A stretch of 64,000 nt of DNA from Caballeronia sp. BR00000012568055 (GCF_029439455.1 NZ_JAQFVG010000242.1:1-64000), one strand, 5' to 3'. Positions 51,512 to 61,099 are shown, numbered from the stretch's first letter. Translations and numbers: made by a program. The notes: a model not told the origin generated them from the sequence alone.

Positions 51512-51910
51512 ATGCAGGCGTCCACACTCGTTTCATTGCGCGCCAATGCGGTCCTGATCGCGTTGTGCGTGGCCGCATCCGATGCGGCGTGGCTTGCCAT
51601 CTGCGGATGCGCGGGTCATCCGAATGCCATTCAAGCGCCGTTGACGCGCCTGGCGACGCTGTTGAGCGCTGCGTTTATCGTGATCGCGGTGCGGCGCATC
51701 GCAAAGCTTTCGTTCGATGCCGCCCGCGCCTCGCGTCGTATCGCGTGGGCGCAGGACGCGGCGCATCGGCTCGTGATCGCCCGTCCTTCTTCGGACGATT
51801 GGCTCGTTCAGCTTCATGTCGAATTGCATCCCTCCGCTTCGCGGCGGAGCGTCGCGCACGCGTGTTCACATGCGGCGGCGGCTTGCAGAGTGCCACGCGA
51901 TCGGGCGTGA
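51512..51910 (+). CDS. Small membrane protein divergent from the two-component system
   Basis: This 132-aa protein follows a CGGAGG site at good spacing and is followed by a strong terminator 27 bp after its stop, both supporting a real gene. It has two likely membrane helices (about residues 10-32, ANAVLIALCVAASDAAWLAI, and 44-62, LATLLSAAFIVIAV) and a basic C-terminal cytosolic part. I recognise no family. Position next to the PmrA-type box suggests it belongs to that regulon, perhaps as a sensor modulator or an envelope stress protein; this is inference. Confidence 0.6.
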   Translation: MQASTLVSLRANAVLIALCVAASDAAWLAICGCAGHPNAIQAPLTRLATLLSAAFIVIAVRRIAKLSFDAARASRRIAWAQDAAHRLVIARPSSDDWLVQLHVELHPSASRRSVAHACSHAAAACRVPRDRA

Positions 51911-51936
51911 TCTCGGACTTCGCCCGATCCCCTTTG

Positions 51937-51961
51937 CCCGGCCTCGTGCCGGGATTTTTTT
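51937..51961 (+). terminator. Intrinsic terminator after the small membrane protein
   Basis: CCCGGC (51937-51942) and GCCGGG (51948-51953) form a perfect stem around CTCGT, followed by A and seven T. The 293-bp gap from 51911 to 52203 contains otherwise only the MarR operator candidate near its right end. Confidence 0.9.
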
Positions 51962-52154
51962 GCTCGTTCGATTTTCAGGTGAGGGTTTTCGGGAGCGAGG
52001 TTTTTGGCACGCTCCGTTTGTGTTTTGAGTGCTTTATTTAGGGGGTTTTCTGTTTGCACGCGCGGATCGATCACGCCTAAAGGTGAGCGAATTCGGGAGC
52101 GCGCGAATGGTGAGTCTTTGCGGTATCAAACACTAACCCATGACGTCTTGCGAA

Positions 52155-52171
52155 AGTTGCGGATCGCAACT
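52155..52171. promoter_or_regulatory. MarR-type operator candidate
   Basis: AGTTGC-GGATC-GCAACT is an inverted repeat with perfect 6-bp arms, 33 bp before the MarR-GNAT start. Size and spacing suit a MarR dimer and its position would block the promoter, so autorepression is likely. Confidence 0.6.
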
Positions 52172-52203
52172 AATATTGCCTGCATGGCCGCAAGGAGACG
52201 CAC

Positions 52204-53175
52204 ATGGACTTTATCGACGCCCCGCCGCAATCACGCGATCAAACCATTCTCGAACTGCGCGAGTTCTCCCGCCGGCTGGTGCGTGAGCTTGGTTTTATGC
52301 GCAATACGCTGGCGGATAGCGGACTCGCGCCTTCCGCCGTGCACGCGATCATCGAGATCGGCGCGACGCCGGGCATTCAGGCGCGCGATCTCGCGGATAC
52401 TTTGCGGCTCGATAAATCCAATGCGAGCAGGCAACTCGCGCGGCTCGAATCCGCGGGATATGTGTCGCGACAGACATCGAGCGACGACGGCCGTTCGTCC
52501 GAGCTTTATCTCACCGCTGCGGGACAGAAGCTGCGCAGACGAATCGACAAGTTCGCGACCGATCAGGTGTCGGATGCGTTGCGGCGTCTGGTGCCCGAGG
52601 ATCAGCGCGCGTTGGTGCGCTCGCTCGGCTTATATGCCGATGCCCTCGCGCATGGTCACGCGCATCCTGTCACGCGTGCGGCGCATGCGGAAAGCGCGCG
52701 CGTGGTGGAGGGATATCGGCCGGGATGTATCGGTGATATTGCGGGTTTGCATGCGCGTTTCTATGCGCATCACGCGGGATTCGGCGTGTATTTCGAGCGC
52801 AAGGTTGCCACCGAACTCGCCGCGTTTGCGGAGTCGATTCCCGCGCCGGGCAAAGCAATGTGGCTCGTGATGGAAGGCGAGCGCGTGCTCGGCTCGCTGG
52901 CGATCGATGGCGATATGAAGAAGCGCGTCGCGCATCTGCGATGGTTCATCATCGACGATAGTTTGCGCGGCTCCGGCATGGGCCGCGAACTGATGTCACG
53001 CGCAATGGCTTTCGTCGATGAACACTACGATGAGACGTATCTCTGGACCTTCAAGAGTCTCGATGCGGCGCGCCATTTGTACGAGTCCTTCGGCTTCGAA
53101 CTGGCGGACGAAGCCGAAGGAGATCAGTGGGGCACGAAGGTTGTTGAGCAGCGGTTTACGCGTCGTGGTTCGTAA
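52204..53175 (+). CDS. MarR-GNAT bifunctional regulator/acetyltransferase
   Basis: This 323-aa protein joins a MarR winged helix (residues 1-140; ARDLADTLRLDKSNASRQLARLESAGYVSRQTSSDDGRSSEL holds helix and wing) to a GNAT acetyltransferase (about 165-315; acetyl-CoA loop RGSGMGRELMSRAMAF and LDAARHLYESFGFE). Fusions of this type are common in proteobacteria; the acetylated target is unknown. AAGGAGACGCAC precedes the start. It converges with the MHS transporter gene, leaving a 3-bp gap. Confidence 0.9.
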   Translation: MDFIDAPPQSRDQTILELREFSRRLVRELGFMRNTLADSGLAPSAVHAIIEIGATPGIQARDLADTLRLDKSNASRQLARLESAGYVSRQTSSDDGRSSELYLTAAGQKLRRRIDKFATDQVSDALRRLVPEDQRALVRSLGLYADALAHGHAHPVTRAAHAESARVVEGYRPGCIGDIAGLHARFYAHHAGFGVYFERKVATELAAFAESIPAPGKAMWLVMEGERVLGSLAIDGDMKKRVAHLRWFIIDDSLRGSGMGRELMSRAMAFVDEHYDETYLWTFKSLDAARHLYESFGFELADEAEGDQWGTKVVEQRFTRRGS

Positions 53176-53178
53176 GCT

Positions 53179-54501
53179 TTAATCCAGCGCATCCTGCGAA
53201 CGCTCGCGCATGAACGCCACCGCGATCAGCGACAACGATCCGCACGCCAGCACGTACCACGCGGGCGCATACACGCTCTTCGTGATCTCGATCATCAAGG
53301 TCACGAAGAACTGCGCGAAGCCGCCGAAAATCGCCACGCCCAGGCTATAAACGATCGCCGCGCCCGTGGCACGCACCGAACGCGGGAACAGCTCACCGAG
53401 CATCGCGCCGACGGTGCCGACGTTCAGCGAATGCACGATCGACAACGCCGTGACGACGGCAAGCAAGGTCGTCGCGGTCGGCGATTTATTGAGCAGCACG
53501 AACGCGGGATAAATGCCGAGCATCAACAGCACGCGCGTGGTCTGCGCAAGCTTGTTGCGTCCGATTCGATCCGACAAATAACCGCCGAGCGGCGCGAGAA
53601 AGAACAGAATGCCGCCGGAAACACAGCCTGACAACATCGCCGTCCAGCCGGGAAGCCCGAGCGTTTTCACGCCGTAAATCGACAGATAGAACACGATGAT
53701 GAAATGCGCCGACGTCCCGCCGATGGTCACGCCGAGTCCCGTCAACACCGCGCGCATATGTTCACGAAGTACCGTAAATAAAGGCACTTTCGGCGCTTTC
53801 ACCAATGCCGATGCGTGCGCATGCGGTTGCGGTGTCTCTTCCATCGTGCGGCGCAGCCACCAGCCGACCGGAACGATCGCCGTGCCGATCACGAACGGCA
53901 CGCGCCATCCCCAGCTTTCGAGCTGCGTCGCACTCAGCGATGCACTCAGCGCCACGCCCGTCAACGCGCCCGCGAGCGCGGACAAGCCCTGACTCGCGAA
54001 CTGCCACGAAGCATAAAAGCCACGTCGATTGGCAGGCGCTTGTTCAAGCAATAACGTGGTCGATGCGCCCACTTCGCCGCCCGCCGAAAAGCCTTGAATC
54101 AGGCGCGCGAGCACGAGAATCACGGGCGCGAGCACGCCGACCTGCGCATACGTCGGCGCAACGGCGATCATCGCGGTGCCGAGCGCCATCAGGCCAAGCG
54201 TGAGCAGCATCGCTTTCTTGCGGCCCGCGCGATCCGCGTACATGCCGACCACCAGTCCGCCGATCGGCCGCGTAAAGAAGCCGACGCCGAAGCTCGCCAC
54301 CGCCAGCAACAACTGGCCGATCGGATCGTTCACCGGGAAAAACAGCTTGCCGATGATCAGCGCGAAGAACGCGTAGACCGTGAAGTCGTAGAACTCCAGC
54401 GCATTGCCGACCGCCGCCGCCGCGATAAGCCGCGCGCGTGCGCGTTTGCCAGAGCGCGACGGGGTATCGACGGATGAGTCTGCGAAAGTGGGTGTGTTCA
54501 T
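53179..54501 (-). CDS. MFS transporter, MHS family
   Basis: This 440-aa importer has twelve helices and the MHS hallmarks VGNALEFYDFTVYAFFA, GMYADRAGRKKAML and RLIQGFSAGGEVGASTTLLLEQAP. The length and motifs fit citrate/tricarballylate/proline-betaine-like members. It begins 6 bp after the M20 amidohydrolase stop in the same direction, so the transporter may import the substrate that the amidohydrolase cleaves. Confidence 0.9.
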   Translation of the reverse strand: MNTPTFADSSVDTPSRSGKRARARLIAAAAVGNALEFYDFTVYAFFALIIGKLFFPVNDPIGQLLLAVASFGVGFFTRPIGGLVVGMYADRAGRKKAMLLTLGLMALGTAMIAVAPTYAQVGVLAPVILVLARLIQGFSAGGEVGASTTLLLEQAPANRRGFYASWQFASQGLSALAGALTGVALSASLSATQLESWGWRVPFVIGTAIVPVGWWLRRTMEETPQPHAHASALVKAPKVPLFTVLREHMRAVLTGLGVTIGGTSAHFIIVFYLSIYGVKTLGLPGWTAMLSGCVSGGILFFLAPLGGYLSDRIGRNKLAQTTRVLLMLGIYPAFVLLNKSPTATTLLAVVTALSIVHSLNVGTVGAMLGELFPRSVRATGAAIVYSLGVAIFGGFAQFFVTLMIEITKSVYAPAWYVLACGSLSLIAVAFMRERSQDALD

Positions 54502-54507
54502 GTTGGT

Positions 54508-55689
54508 CTAATCCGCGAGATAGGCTTCGGCCAGACGCACCCAATAACTCGCGCCGATCGCGAGGATATCGTCGTTGAAATCGTAGCCGGGGTTATGCAC
54601 CATGCAGCCGCCCTTCGATCCCGTGCCGTTGCCGATCCACGCATACGTGCCCGGACGCGCTTCGAGCATGAAGGCGAAGTCTTCGCTGCCCATCAGCGGC
54701 GCGGCGGCGGGATCGACACGTTGCGCGCCGAGCATTTTGGTGGCGACATCCGTGGCGAAGGCGGTCGGTTCCGCATGATTGACGAGCACGGGATAACCGA
54801 GTTCGTAATCGATTTCGGCGGTGCAGCCGTATGCGAGCGCTTGCGCGTGGACCAGTGCGGTGATGCGCTCCTTCAGCAGCATGCGAACGGTCGGATCGAG
54901 CGCGCGCACGGAGAGTTTGAGCAGCGCGGTCTCAGGAATCACGTTGTTCGCTTCGCCCGCCTGCACGCTACCGACGGAAACCACCGCGGGCTTCTGCGCA
55001 TCCACTTCGCGCGCGACGATGCTGTTCAAACCCAACATGATCGATGCAACCGCCGGCATCGGATCGCGCGCGCGATGCGGCATCGCGCCATGTCCGCCAA
55101 CGCCACGCACCACGATATTCACGCGATCCGACGACGCCATGCCCGGACCGGGGCAGAAGAACATATCGCCTGCGGGCAGGCCCGGCATATTGTGCAGCCC
55201 GAAGATGGCATCGCACGGGAATTTGTCGAAGAGACCGTCTTCGATCATCGCGCGCGCGCCGGCCTCGCCTTCTTCGGCGGGCTGGAAGATCACGGTGAGC
55301 GTGCCGGAAATCTGACGGCTTTCGGAAAGATAGCGCGCGGCGCAAAGGAGCATCGCGGTATGGCCGTCGTGGCCGCAGGCGTGCATCGTGCGCGGCGTTT
55401 TGCTGGCGTACGGCAAGCCGGTGGCTTCTTCGATCGGCAAGGCATCCATATCCGCCCGCAAGCCGATGCGCTTGCCGCCATCGCCCTGTTTCAGCACGCC
55501 CACTACGCCCGTCTTGCCGAGCCCGCGATGCACCTCGTAGCCCCATTGCGCGAGCAATCCGGCGACGAGATCGCTGGTCGCTTTTTCTTCGAACGCCAAT
55601 TCGGGATGCGCATGAATGCGCTGGCGCACGGCGACGAGTTCCGGCGCAATCGCCGCGATGCCGGGAATGACGGGTTCGACTGACAGCAT
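54508..55689 (-). CDS. M20-family amidohydrolase (hippurate/N-acyl-amino-acid hydrolase type)
   Basis: This 393-aa enzyme has the dinuclear metal-site motifs GLRADMDALPI, MHACGHDGHTAMLL (Cys and His ligands), QPAEEGEAGARAMI (catalytic Glu-Glu) and LMGSEDFAFML (late His/Glu region), with the lid dimerisation domain between. It cleaves N-acyl or indole/benzoyl amino-acid amides. ATG 55689 follows AAGGAGCC. The MHS gene behind it is 6 bp away, and the divergent LysR at 55817 is the probable activator. Confidence 0.92.
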   Translation of the reverse strand: MLSVEPVIPGIAAIAPELVAVRQRIHAHPELAFEEKATSDLVAGLLAQWGYEVHRGLGKTGVVGVLKQGDGGKRIGLRADMDALPIEEATGLPYASKTPRTMHACGHDGHTAMLLCAARYLSESRQISGTLTVIFQPAEEGEAGARAMIEDGLFDKFPCDAIFGLHNMPGLPAGDMFFCPGPGMASSDRVNIVVRGVGGHGAMPHRARDPMPAVASIMLGLNSIVAREVDAQKPAVVSVGSVQAGEANNVIPETALLKLSVRALDPTVRMLLKERITALVHAQALAYGCTAEIDYELGYPVLVNHAEPTAFATDVATKMLGAQRVDPAAAPLMGSEDFAFMLEARPGTYAWIGNGTGSKGGCMVHNPGYDFNDDILAIGASYWVRLAEAYLAD

Positions 55690-55816
55690 GAAGGCTCCTT
55701 CTTCGATACGGATCAACAAGCCTTCAGCATATAAAGTCGAAAAGCGAACCAAACGACAGTAAATTAAATGTGTGAACGCTTTTGGTTGTCGGCAAAAACC
55801 CTAGGTTATCTTTGTT

Positions 55817-56716
55817 ATGAGCATGAAACTCCATCAGCTGCGCGCGTTTCTGACGACCGCCGAGCAAGGCAGCATTCGCGCGGCGTCGCGCACGCTGCAT
55901 CTTTCGCAGGCCGCGCTGACGAAGGCGATCAAGGAACTCGAATTGGATTTGGGCGTGCCGCTGATTTTGCGCACGGCGCGCGGCGTTCAATTGACCGCGT
56001 TCGGACAGCAATTGCGCGTGCGCTCGCATCTGATCGTAAGCGAAATGCGGCGTGCGGAAGAAGATATTGCGCAGATGAAAGGCGCGGGTGCGGGCAGCGC
56101 CAGCGTGGCCGTTACGCCGACGGCGGCCTTGTCGATTTTGCCGCAGGCGTATCGCGCGTTCAGGCGGCAGATGCCGAATGCGCGCGTGAGTTTTATCGAA
56201 GGATTTCCGGGCGTGGCCATGCCGCGTCTGCGTGATGGATCGCTCGATTTCGTGGTGGCCGTGGTCGTGCCCGAGCATCTCGCGCCGGAGTTCGATCACA
56301 TCGAGTTATATGAAAGCCGTTCGGTGATCGTTGGGCGTGCTGATCATCCGCTGAAGGAGTGCACGCGTCTGGCCGAATTGAGCGATGCCGAATGGCTGCT
56401 CAATCCATCGCCGGAAAGCTCGACACAGGCTTTGCTCGATGACTACGCCCGACGCGGCCTCGCCATTCCGGGACGCGTAATCGAATGCCCGAGTTTCGTG
56501 ATCGCGCACGGCTTGCTGCGCGGCTCCGATGCGATCGCTGCGCTGCCGGAGTCGCTGCTGAAGCATCACTGGGTCGGCGACGGTCTCGCCGTATTCCCGA
56601 TCGTCGATACCTTGCCCGCAGTCTCCGTGCGCGTGGTCACACGCCGGGACAGTCCGCTTACGCCTGCGGCTACGTTACTGCTCGATTGCCTTCGGCACGC
56701 CGCGATGTCGCAGTAA
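55817..56716 (+). CDS. LysR-family transcriptional regulator
   Basis: This 299-aa regulator begins MSMKLHQLRAFLTTAEQGS; a second Met at 55823 is possible. The helix-turn-helix is IRAASRTLHLSQAALTKAIKELE, and the effector domain starts near residue 90. The branch is like TsaR/AbgR, controllers of sulfonate or aminobenzoyl-amide use. It is divergent from the M20-MHS operon with 127 bp between, consistent with control of amide uptake and cleavage. The gap contains AACCAAA half-sites on both strands (55755-55793). Confidence 0.88.
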   Translation: MSMKLHQLRAFLTTAEQGSIRAASRTLHLSQAALTKAIKELELDLGVPLILRTARGVQLTAFGQQLRVRSHLIVSEMRRAEEDIAQMKGAGAGSASVAVTPTAALSILPQAYRAFRRQMPNARVSFIEGFPGVAMPRLRDGSLDFVVAVVVPEHLAPEFDHIELYESRSVIVGRADHPLKECTRLAELSDAEWLLNPSPESSTQALLDDYARRGLAIPGRVIECPSFVIAHGLLRGSDAIAALPESLLKHHWVGDGLAVFPIVDTLPAVSVRVVTRRDSPLTPAATLLLDCLRHAAMSQ

Positions 56717-56735
56717 TCGAATTAATTCGGAATCC

Positions 56736-57254
56736 CTAGAACTTCAGTTTCAGCATAAAACCGAGCGTAAAGGGAAGATCGCTCGAAGGAATCGGCGGAA
56801 TCAGGATGATGTTCGCGCCCACGCGCTTGTAGTCCAGCATGATGAGCGGCGCGGCGACCGGACCGATGGTGTGATCGTGGCCGAAACCATAACTGCCGTA
56901 GTTGTAGCCCGAGATGATGCCGGCCATCGCGGCGAGCCGGATGTGATTCCAATGCAGGAATTCCGGTCCCCACACACCGCCGCCATAAAACGACGGCTTC
57001 GACAGCGAGTTTCGAAAGTAGCCGCCTGTCAGCGCCCAACTCGGCGCGATCCAGCACTCCACGCCAATGCCGGGATTAAATTGCTCGAAATCCTTGTCTG
57101 GATGAAAGTGGTGCGAGCCGATCATCGCGTCCGCCCAGAGTCCGTCCGAACACAACGCGGCGTGAGCGAGCGGCGTCCACAAACACGCGGCCGACGCGGC
57201 AAGCCCGAGCAAACCAGCGCGAATGCTTCGAAAACGGGACACCCTTGAACGCAT
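56736..57254 (-). CDS. Small outer-membrane beta-barrel protein, unknown function
   Basis: This 172-aa protein has a signal peptide (LLGLAASAACLWTPLAHAA) and a short barrel of about eight strands ending in Phe (LGFMLKLKF). Conserved-looking stretches are GSHHFHPDKDFEQFNPGIGVE and GGYFRNSLSKPSFYGGG. Size and layout resemble PagL/PagP-type lipid A enzymes, but the PagL His-Ser pair is not clearly in place, so no enzyme call is made. It converges with the LysR gene, 19 bp apart. Confidence 0.65.
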   Translation of the reverse strand: MRSRVSRFRSIRAGLLGLAASAACLWTPLAHAALCSDGLWADAMIGSHHFHPDKDFEQFNPGIGVECWIAPSWALTGGYFRNSLSKPSFYGGGVWGPEFLHWNHIRLAAMAGIISGYNYGSYGFGHDHTIGPVAAPLIMLDYKRVGANIILIPPIPSSDLPFTLGFMLKLKF

Positions 57255-57379
57255 AAGTTCTCCGCCATCACGACAAGGTGACGACGCCTTTTCTGAGATG
57301 ATGGTCGAGGCGAACTCTACCTGAACGCTTGATTTTCGTGTGACGAAGCGAAAGGCGTTATTTTTCGGAGTGGATATTG

Positions 57380-58042
57380 ATGGATTGTCGTGACAGTTCG
57401 ATTTTCAAGGCGTTCACGTTTGGCTTACTGCTGGCGCTCGGCGCATGCACGCCGTTGCAAGTGGTCACGCATCATGTATCGGCGAATGAATCGAGCGTGC
57501 CCGTTGGCCATTACGAACTCGATCCGCATCACTGGAATGTGAGTTTCGATGTCGATCATTTTCATTACTCGCGTTTCGTGATGCGATTCGACAAGGTAAC
57601 GGGACAACTCGATTGGAATGCGGGCGGATTGGCGAAGAGTACGGCGCGCATCGTGATCGATGCCGCGAGCGTGAATACCAACGTGCCGCTGCTGGATCGC
57701 ATGGTCAAAGGCGCGGACATGTTCGATGTCGCGCGTTCTCCGACCATCACGTTCGCGAGTACATCGTTCGAACCGAAAGGCGACGACAAAGGCACGCTGA
57801 CCGGCGATCTGACCATTCGCGGCGTCACGAAACCGGTCACGCTGAACGTGAGCTTCAACGGCCACGCGATCAATCCGCTCACCAAACAGGAAACGCTCGG
57901 CTTTTCCGCCGATGGCCATTTCAGCCGCTCGCAGTTTGGATTGACGACGTGGTATCCGGCCGTCGGTGACGACGTGCACGTTGCGATTCAGGCGGAGTTT
58001 TCCAAAACGCCGCCTGCTTCGGCTTCTACTTCCGCTCAGTAA
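57380..58042 (+). CDS. YceI-family lipoprotein
   Basis: This 220-aa protein has a lipoprotein signal (FGLLLALGACTP, lipidated Cys about residue 24) and a YceI lipocalin-like barrel (HYELDPHHWNVSFDVDHFHYSRFVMRF in part, ITFASTSFEPKG, LTGDLTIRGVTKPVTL, GFSADGHFSRSQFGL). YceI proteins bind isoprenoid-type lipids such as ubiquinone precursors. Most are soluble periplasmic; a lipid anchor is less common. ATG 57380 is preferred to the TTG immediately before it. It converges with tdh. Confidence 0.9.
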   Translation: MDCRDSSIFKAFTFGLLLALGACTPLQVVTHHVSANESSVPVGHYELDPHHWNVSFDVDHFHYSRFVMRFDKVTGQLDWNAGGLAKSTARIVIDAASVNTNVPLLDRMVKGADMFDVARSPTITFASTSFEPKGDDKGTLTGDLTIRGVTKPVTLNVSFNGHAINPLTKQETLGFSADGHFSRSQFGLTTWYPAVGDDVHVAIQAEFSKTPPASASTSAQ

Positions 58043-58054
58043 CGCGTTTTTTTA

Positions 58055-59086
58055 TTACGCGGCAGTCCAGTCGAGAACGACCTTGCCGCTATTGCCGGAG
58101 AGCATGGTTTCGAAGGCGCGCTGATAGTCATCGACGGGAAAGGTGTGCGTGAGAATCGGCGAGAGATCGAGACCGCTTTGCAGCATCGCGACCATCTTGT
58201 ACCAGGTCTCGAACATCTCGCGCCCGTAAATGCCCTTGATCTCGAGACCCTTGAAAATCACCTGATTCCAGTCGATCGCGGTTTGCGCGGGCGGAATGCC
58301 GAGCAGCGCGACCTTGCCGCCGTGGTTCATCGACTCGAGCAAGGCCGTGAATGCGCTCGGCATGCCCGACATTTCCAGTCCGACGTCGAAGCCTTCAGTC
58401 ATGCCGAGTTCTTCCATCACGTCGCGGAGCTTTTCGTTGGCGACGTTCACGGCACGCGTCGCGCCCATTTTGCGCGCCAACTCCAGCCGATATTCGTTCA
58501 CATCGGTGACCACGACATTGCGTGCGCCGACGTGCCGCGCGACCGCAACCGCCATCACGCCGATGGGTCCCGCTCCGGTAATCAACACATCTTCGCCGAC
58601 GAGATTGAACGAGAGCGCTGTGTGCGTCGCGTTGCCGAAGGGATCGAAGATCGCGGCGAGGTCGTCGGAGATATCGGCGGGAATCTTGAACGCGTTGAAC
58701 GCGGGAATCACGAGGTATTCCGCGAACGCGCCTTCACGATTCACGCCCACGCCAACTGTATTGCGACACAAATGGCGACGTCCCGCGCGGCAATTCCGGC
58801 AAAAGCCACACGTGATATGACCTTCGCCCGACACGCGATCGCCGATTGCAAATCCGCGCACTTCCTGCCCCATCTCGACGATCTCGCCGACATATTCGTG
58901 ACCGACGTGCATCGGAACAGGAATGGTTTTTTGCGCCCACTCGTCCCACTTCCAGATATGAATGTCGGTACCACAAATGGCGGTTTTGCGGATGCGGATC
59001 AGGACATCGTTATGGCCGACTTCCGGGCGCTTCACGCGCGTGAGCGTGAGGCCGGGCGCGCGTTCGAGTTTGGCAAGGGCTTTCAT
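58055..59086 (-). CDS. tdh: L-threonine 3-dehydrogenase
   Basis: This 343-aa medium-chain dehydrogenase oxidises L-threonine to 2-amino-3-ketobutyrate with NAD+. Catalytic zinc site: Cys38 in [11 protein letters not shown] and GHEYVGEI; structural zinc: [18 protein letters not shown] motif: [19 protein letters not shown]. Motif [18 protein letters not shown] is diagnostic for Tdh. It lies 60 bp after kbl in the same operon. The product is unstable and is passed to Kbl, giving glycine and acetyl-CoA. Confidence 0.96.
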   Translation of the reverse strand: MKALAKLERAPGLTLTRVKRPEVGHNDVLIRIRKTAICGTDIHIWKWDEWAQKTIPVPMHVGHEYVGEIVEMGQEVRGFAIGDRVSGEGHITCGFCRNCRAGRRHLCRNTVGVGVNREGAFAEYLVIPAFNAFKIPADISDDLAAIFDPFGNATHTALSFNLVGEDVLITGAGPIGVMAVAVARHVGARNVVVTDVNEYRLELARKMGATRAVNVANEKLRDVMEELGMTEGFDVGLEMSGMPSAFTALLESMNHGGKVALLGIPPAQTAIDWNQVIFKGLEIKGIYGREMFETWYKMVAMLQSGLDLSPILTHTFPVDDYQRAFETMLSGNSGKVVLDWTAA

Positions 59087-59130
59087 TGAGGTTGTACCTT
59101 GGTTTTTTCCCGCGGCCTTCAGCCGGGGTG

Positions 59131-59146
59131 CTTTATGCGCATAAAG
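59131..59146. repeat. Perfect 16-bp palindrome between kbl and tdh
   Basis: CTTTATGCGCATAAAG is a perfect inverted repeat lying directly after the kbl stop codon. A near-identical copy (one base different, CTTTACGCGCATAAAG) is the core of the hairpin at 61100-61129 behind the XRE-cupin gene. It may be an operator, an mRNA processing or stability element, or a small repeat family. Confidence 0.6.
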
Positions 59147-60349
59147 TCAGCGGATCACGCCGAGCGAACGGCCCACACGAGCGAAGGCATCCACCGCGCG
59201 ATCGATCTGTTCGGGCGTGTGCGCGGCGCTCATCTGCGTGCGAATGCGCGCGCGGCCCTTCGGCACGACGGGATACGAGAAGCCGATCACATAGACGCCT
59301 TCGGCCAGCAATGCATCGGCCATTCGAGACGCGAGTTGCGCATCGCCGAGCATGACGGGGATGATCGGATGCTCGCCGGGAACGAGATCGAAACCGAGCG
59401 CCGACATCGACTGACGGAAGTGCGCGCCGTTCTCGCGGACGCGTTGGCGCAGCGTCGCGCCTTCGTCGCTATCGAGCAATTCAAGCACTTTCAACGACGC
59501 CGACGCGATACTCGGTGCAAGCGTGTTCGAAAAAAGATAAGGACGACTGCGTTGTCGCAACAATTCGATGATTTCCCGATGCGCCGCCACATAACCGCCC
59601 GACGCGCCGCCAAGCGCTTTCCCGAGCGTGCCCGTGATGATGTCAACGCGATCCAACACACCGCAGTATTCGGGCGTGCCGCGCCCGTACTCGCCGATAA
59701 AACCGACCGCGTGCGAGTCATCGACCATGACGAGCGCGTGATAGCGATCCGCGAGATCGCAGATGCCGGCGAGATTGGCGATGATGCCGTCCATCGAAAA
59801 CACGCCATCGGTGGCGATCAGCTTGAATCGTGCGCCGGCTTCATCGGCTTCTTTCAGGCGCGCTTCGAGATCGGCCAGATCGTTGTTCTTGTAGCGCAAG
59901 CGGCGTGCTTTCGAGAGCCGCACACCGTCGATGATGCTCGCGTGATTCAGCTCGTCGCTGATGATCGCGTCCTCTTCCGTCAGCAAAGTTTCGAACAAAC
60001 CGCCGTTGGCATCGAAACAACTCGAATAGAGAATCGCGTCCTCGGTGTGAAGGAAATGCGCGATCGCCTGTTCCAGCGATTTGTGGACGGTCTGCGTGCC
60101 GCAGATAAAGCGCACCGACGCCATGCCGAAGCCGTCTGCATCGAGTCCTGCTTTGGCGGCTTCGATCAGACGCGCATCGTCGGCCAGGCCGAGGTAGTTG
60201 TTTGCGCAGAAATTGAGCACGCCGCGCCCATCGGCCAGGCGAATATCCGACGATTGCGGACTCGCAATCACGCGTTCGGACTTATAAAAGCCCGCCGCGC
60301 GGATCTCGTCGAGCGTCGTGCGAAGGTGAGACAGGTATGAGTCTTTCAT
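59147..60349 (-). CDS. kbl: Glycine C-acetyltransferase (2-amino-3-ketobutyrate CoA ligase)
   Basis: This 400-aa PLP enzyme cleaves 2-amino-3-ketobutyrate with CoA to glycine and acetyl-CoA. Motifs: [12 protein letters not shown] at the start, [26 protein letters not shown] and the PLP lysine in [13 protein letters not shown]. The length equals E. coli Kbl (398 aa). ATG 60349 follows AAAGGAAGCC. First gene of the kbl-tdh operon; the divergent XRE-cupin regulator is the probable controller. Confidence 0.96.
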   Translation of the reverse strand: MKDSYLSHLRTTLDEIRAAGFYKSERVIASPQSSDIRLADGRGVLNFCANNYLGLADDARLIEAAKAGLDADGFGMASVRFICGTQTVHKSLEQAIAHFLHTEDAILYSSCFDANGGLFETLLTEEDAIISDELNHASIIDGVRLSKARRLRYKNNDLADLEARLKEADEAGARFKLIATDGVFSMDGIIANLAGICDLADRYHALVMVDDSHAVGFIGEYGRGTPEYCGVLDRVDIITGTLGKALGGASGGYVAAHREIIELLRQRSRPYLFSNTLAPSIASASLKVLELLDSDEGATLRQRVRENGAHFRQSMSALGFDLVPGEHPIIPVMLGDAQLASRMADALLAEGVYVIGFSYPVVPKGRARIRTQMSAAHTPEQIDRAVDAFARVGRSLGVIR

Positions 60350-60427
60350 CGGCTTCCTTTTTTGACGAGCGATGGTTTGGTGCTGCGTGCCCTTTCGACT
60401 GTTATAGTGCATCCAGCACATTGGACA

Positions 60428-60445
60428 CGTTCGATATTTCGAACG
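60428..60445. promoter_or_regulatory. Palindrome in the kbl/XRE-cupin divergent promoter
   Basis: CGTTCGA-TATT-TCGAACG is a perfect 7-bp inverted repeat in the 137-bp gap between kbl and the divergent regulator. A smaller one, GTGC-atcca-GCAC, lies at 60407-60419. Either could be the operator of the XRE-cupin protein. Confidence 0.55.
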
Positions 60446-60486
60446 AATTTCCAATATACCGGAAACTCTAAGGGATTGTGAGACAC

Positions 60487-61095
60487 ATGGCAAGTTCGGG
60501 TTCGGACAACAAGGCCGGCGAATTCGCTTCGACAAGCGGCACATCGACACCACCGCGCGTTGGCGAACAGATTCAGCGTCTGCGCAATGAAAGAAAGTTG
60601 ACGCTCGACGATTTATCGCGCGCGGCGGGTGTATCGAAGTCGATGCTGTCGGAAATCGAACGGGACAAGGCCAATCCGACGATCGCGGTGGCCTGGCGAT
60701 TGACCAACGCGCTCGGCATCAGCCTCGATCAGTTGTTTGCGCAGCAGAAGCCGGCAGAAGCGATTCGCGTTGCGGCACCGCACGAGATTCCGACTTTGAG
60801 CGGTGACAACGGCGGATATCAGTTGCGGGTGTGGGGGCCGATCGAGTTGGCGGGGAAGTTCGAGTGGTACGAACTCACGTTGCGGCCGGGCGCGGCGCTG
60901 ACATCGAACGCGCACGAGCCGGGGACGCGCGAGCACTTGACGGTGCTGAACGGGAATATCGAGATCGATGCGTCGGGTACGACGCGACGATTGAAGACGG
61001 GAGAGACCGCGCGCTACGCCGCCGACGATGGACATGCCATCCGTAACGTCGGGCGTTCGGAGGCGAAAGCGCTGCTGGTCGTCATCCACGGGTGA
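60487..61095 (+). CDS. XRE-cupin transcriptional regulator
   Basis: This 202-aa protein has an XRE helix-turn-helix (residues 26-80; [34 protein letters not shown] in part) and a C-terminal cupin (about 110-200; [28 protein letters not shown]). Such SutR/PuuR-like regulators sense small metabolites, often amino acids or polyamines. A GTG at 60478 is also possible but adds only three residues. It is divergent from kbl-tdh, so threonine or glycine is a plausible signal; this is inference. Confidence 0.9.
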   Translation: MASSGSDNKAGEFASTSGTSTPPRVGEQIQRLRNERKLTLDDLSRAAGVSKSMLSEIERDKANPTIAVAWRLTNALGISLDQLFAQQKPAEAIRVAAPHEIPTLSGDNGGYQLRVWGPIELAGKFEWYELTLRPGAALTSNAHEPGTREHLTVLNGNIEIDASGTTRRLKTGETARYAADDGHAIRNVGRSEAKALLVVIHG

Positions 61096-61099
61096 CGGC

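Noticed and set aside
58043-58054. Possible shared terminator between YceI and tdh genes
   Set aside because: CGCG occurs on both sides of a T-run, but no real stem longer than 4-5 bp can be drawn.
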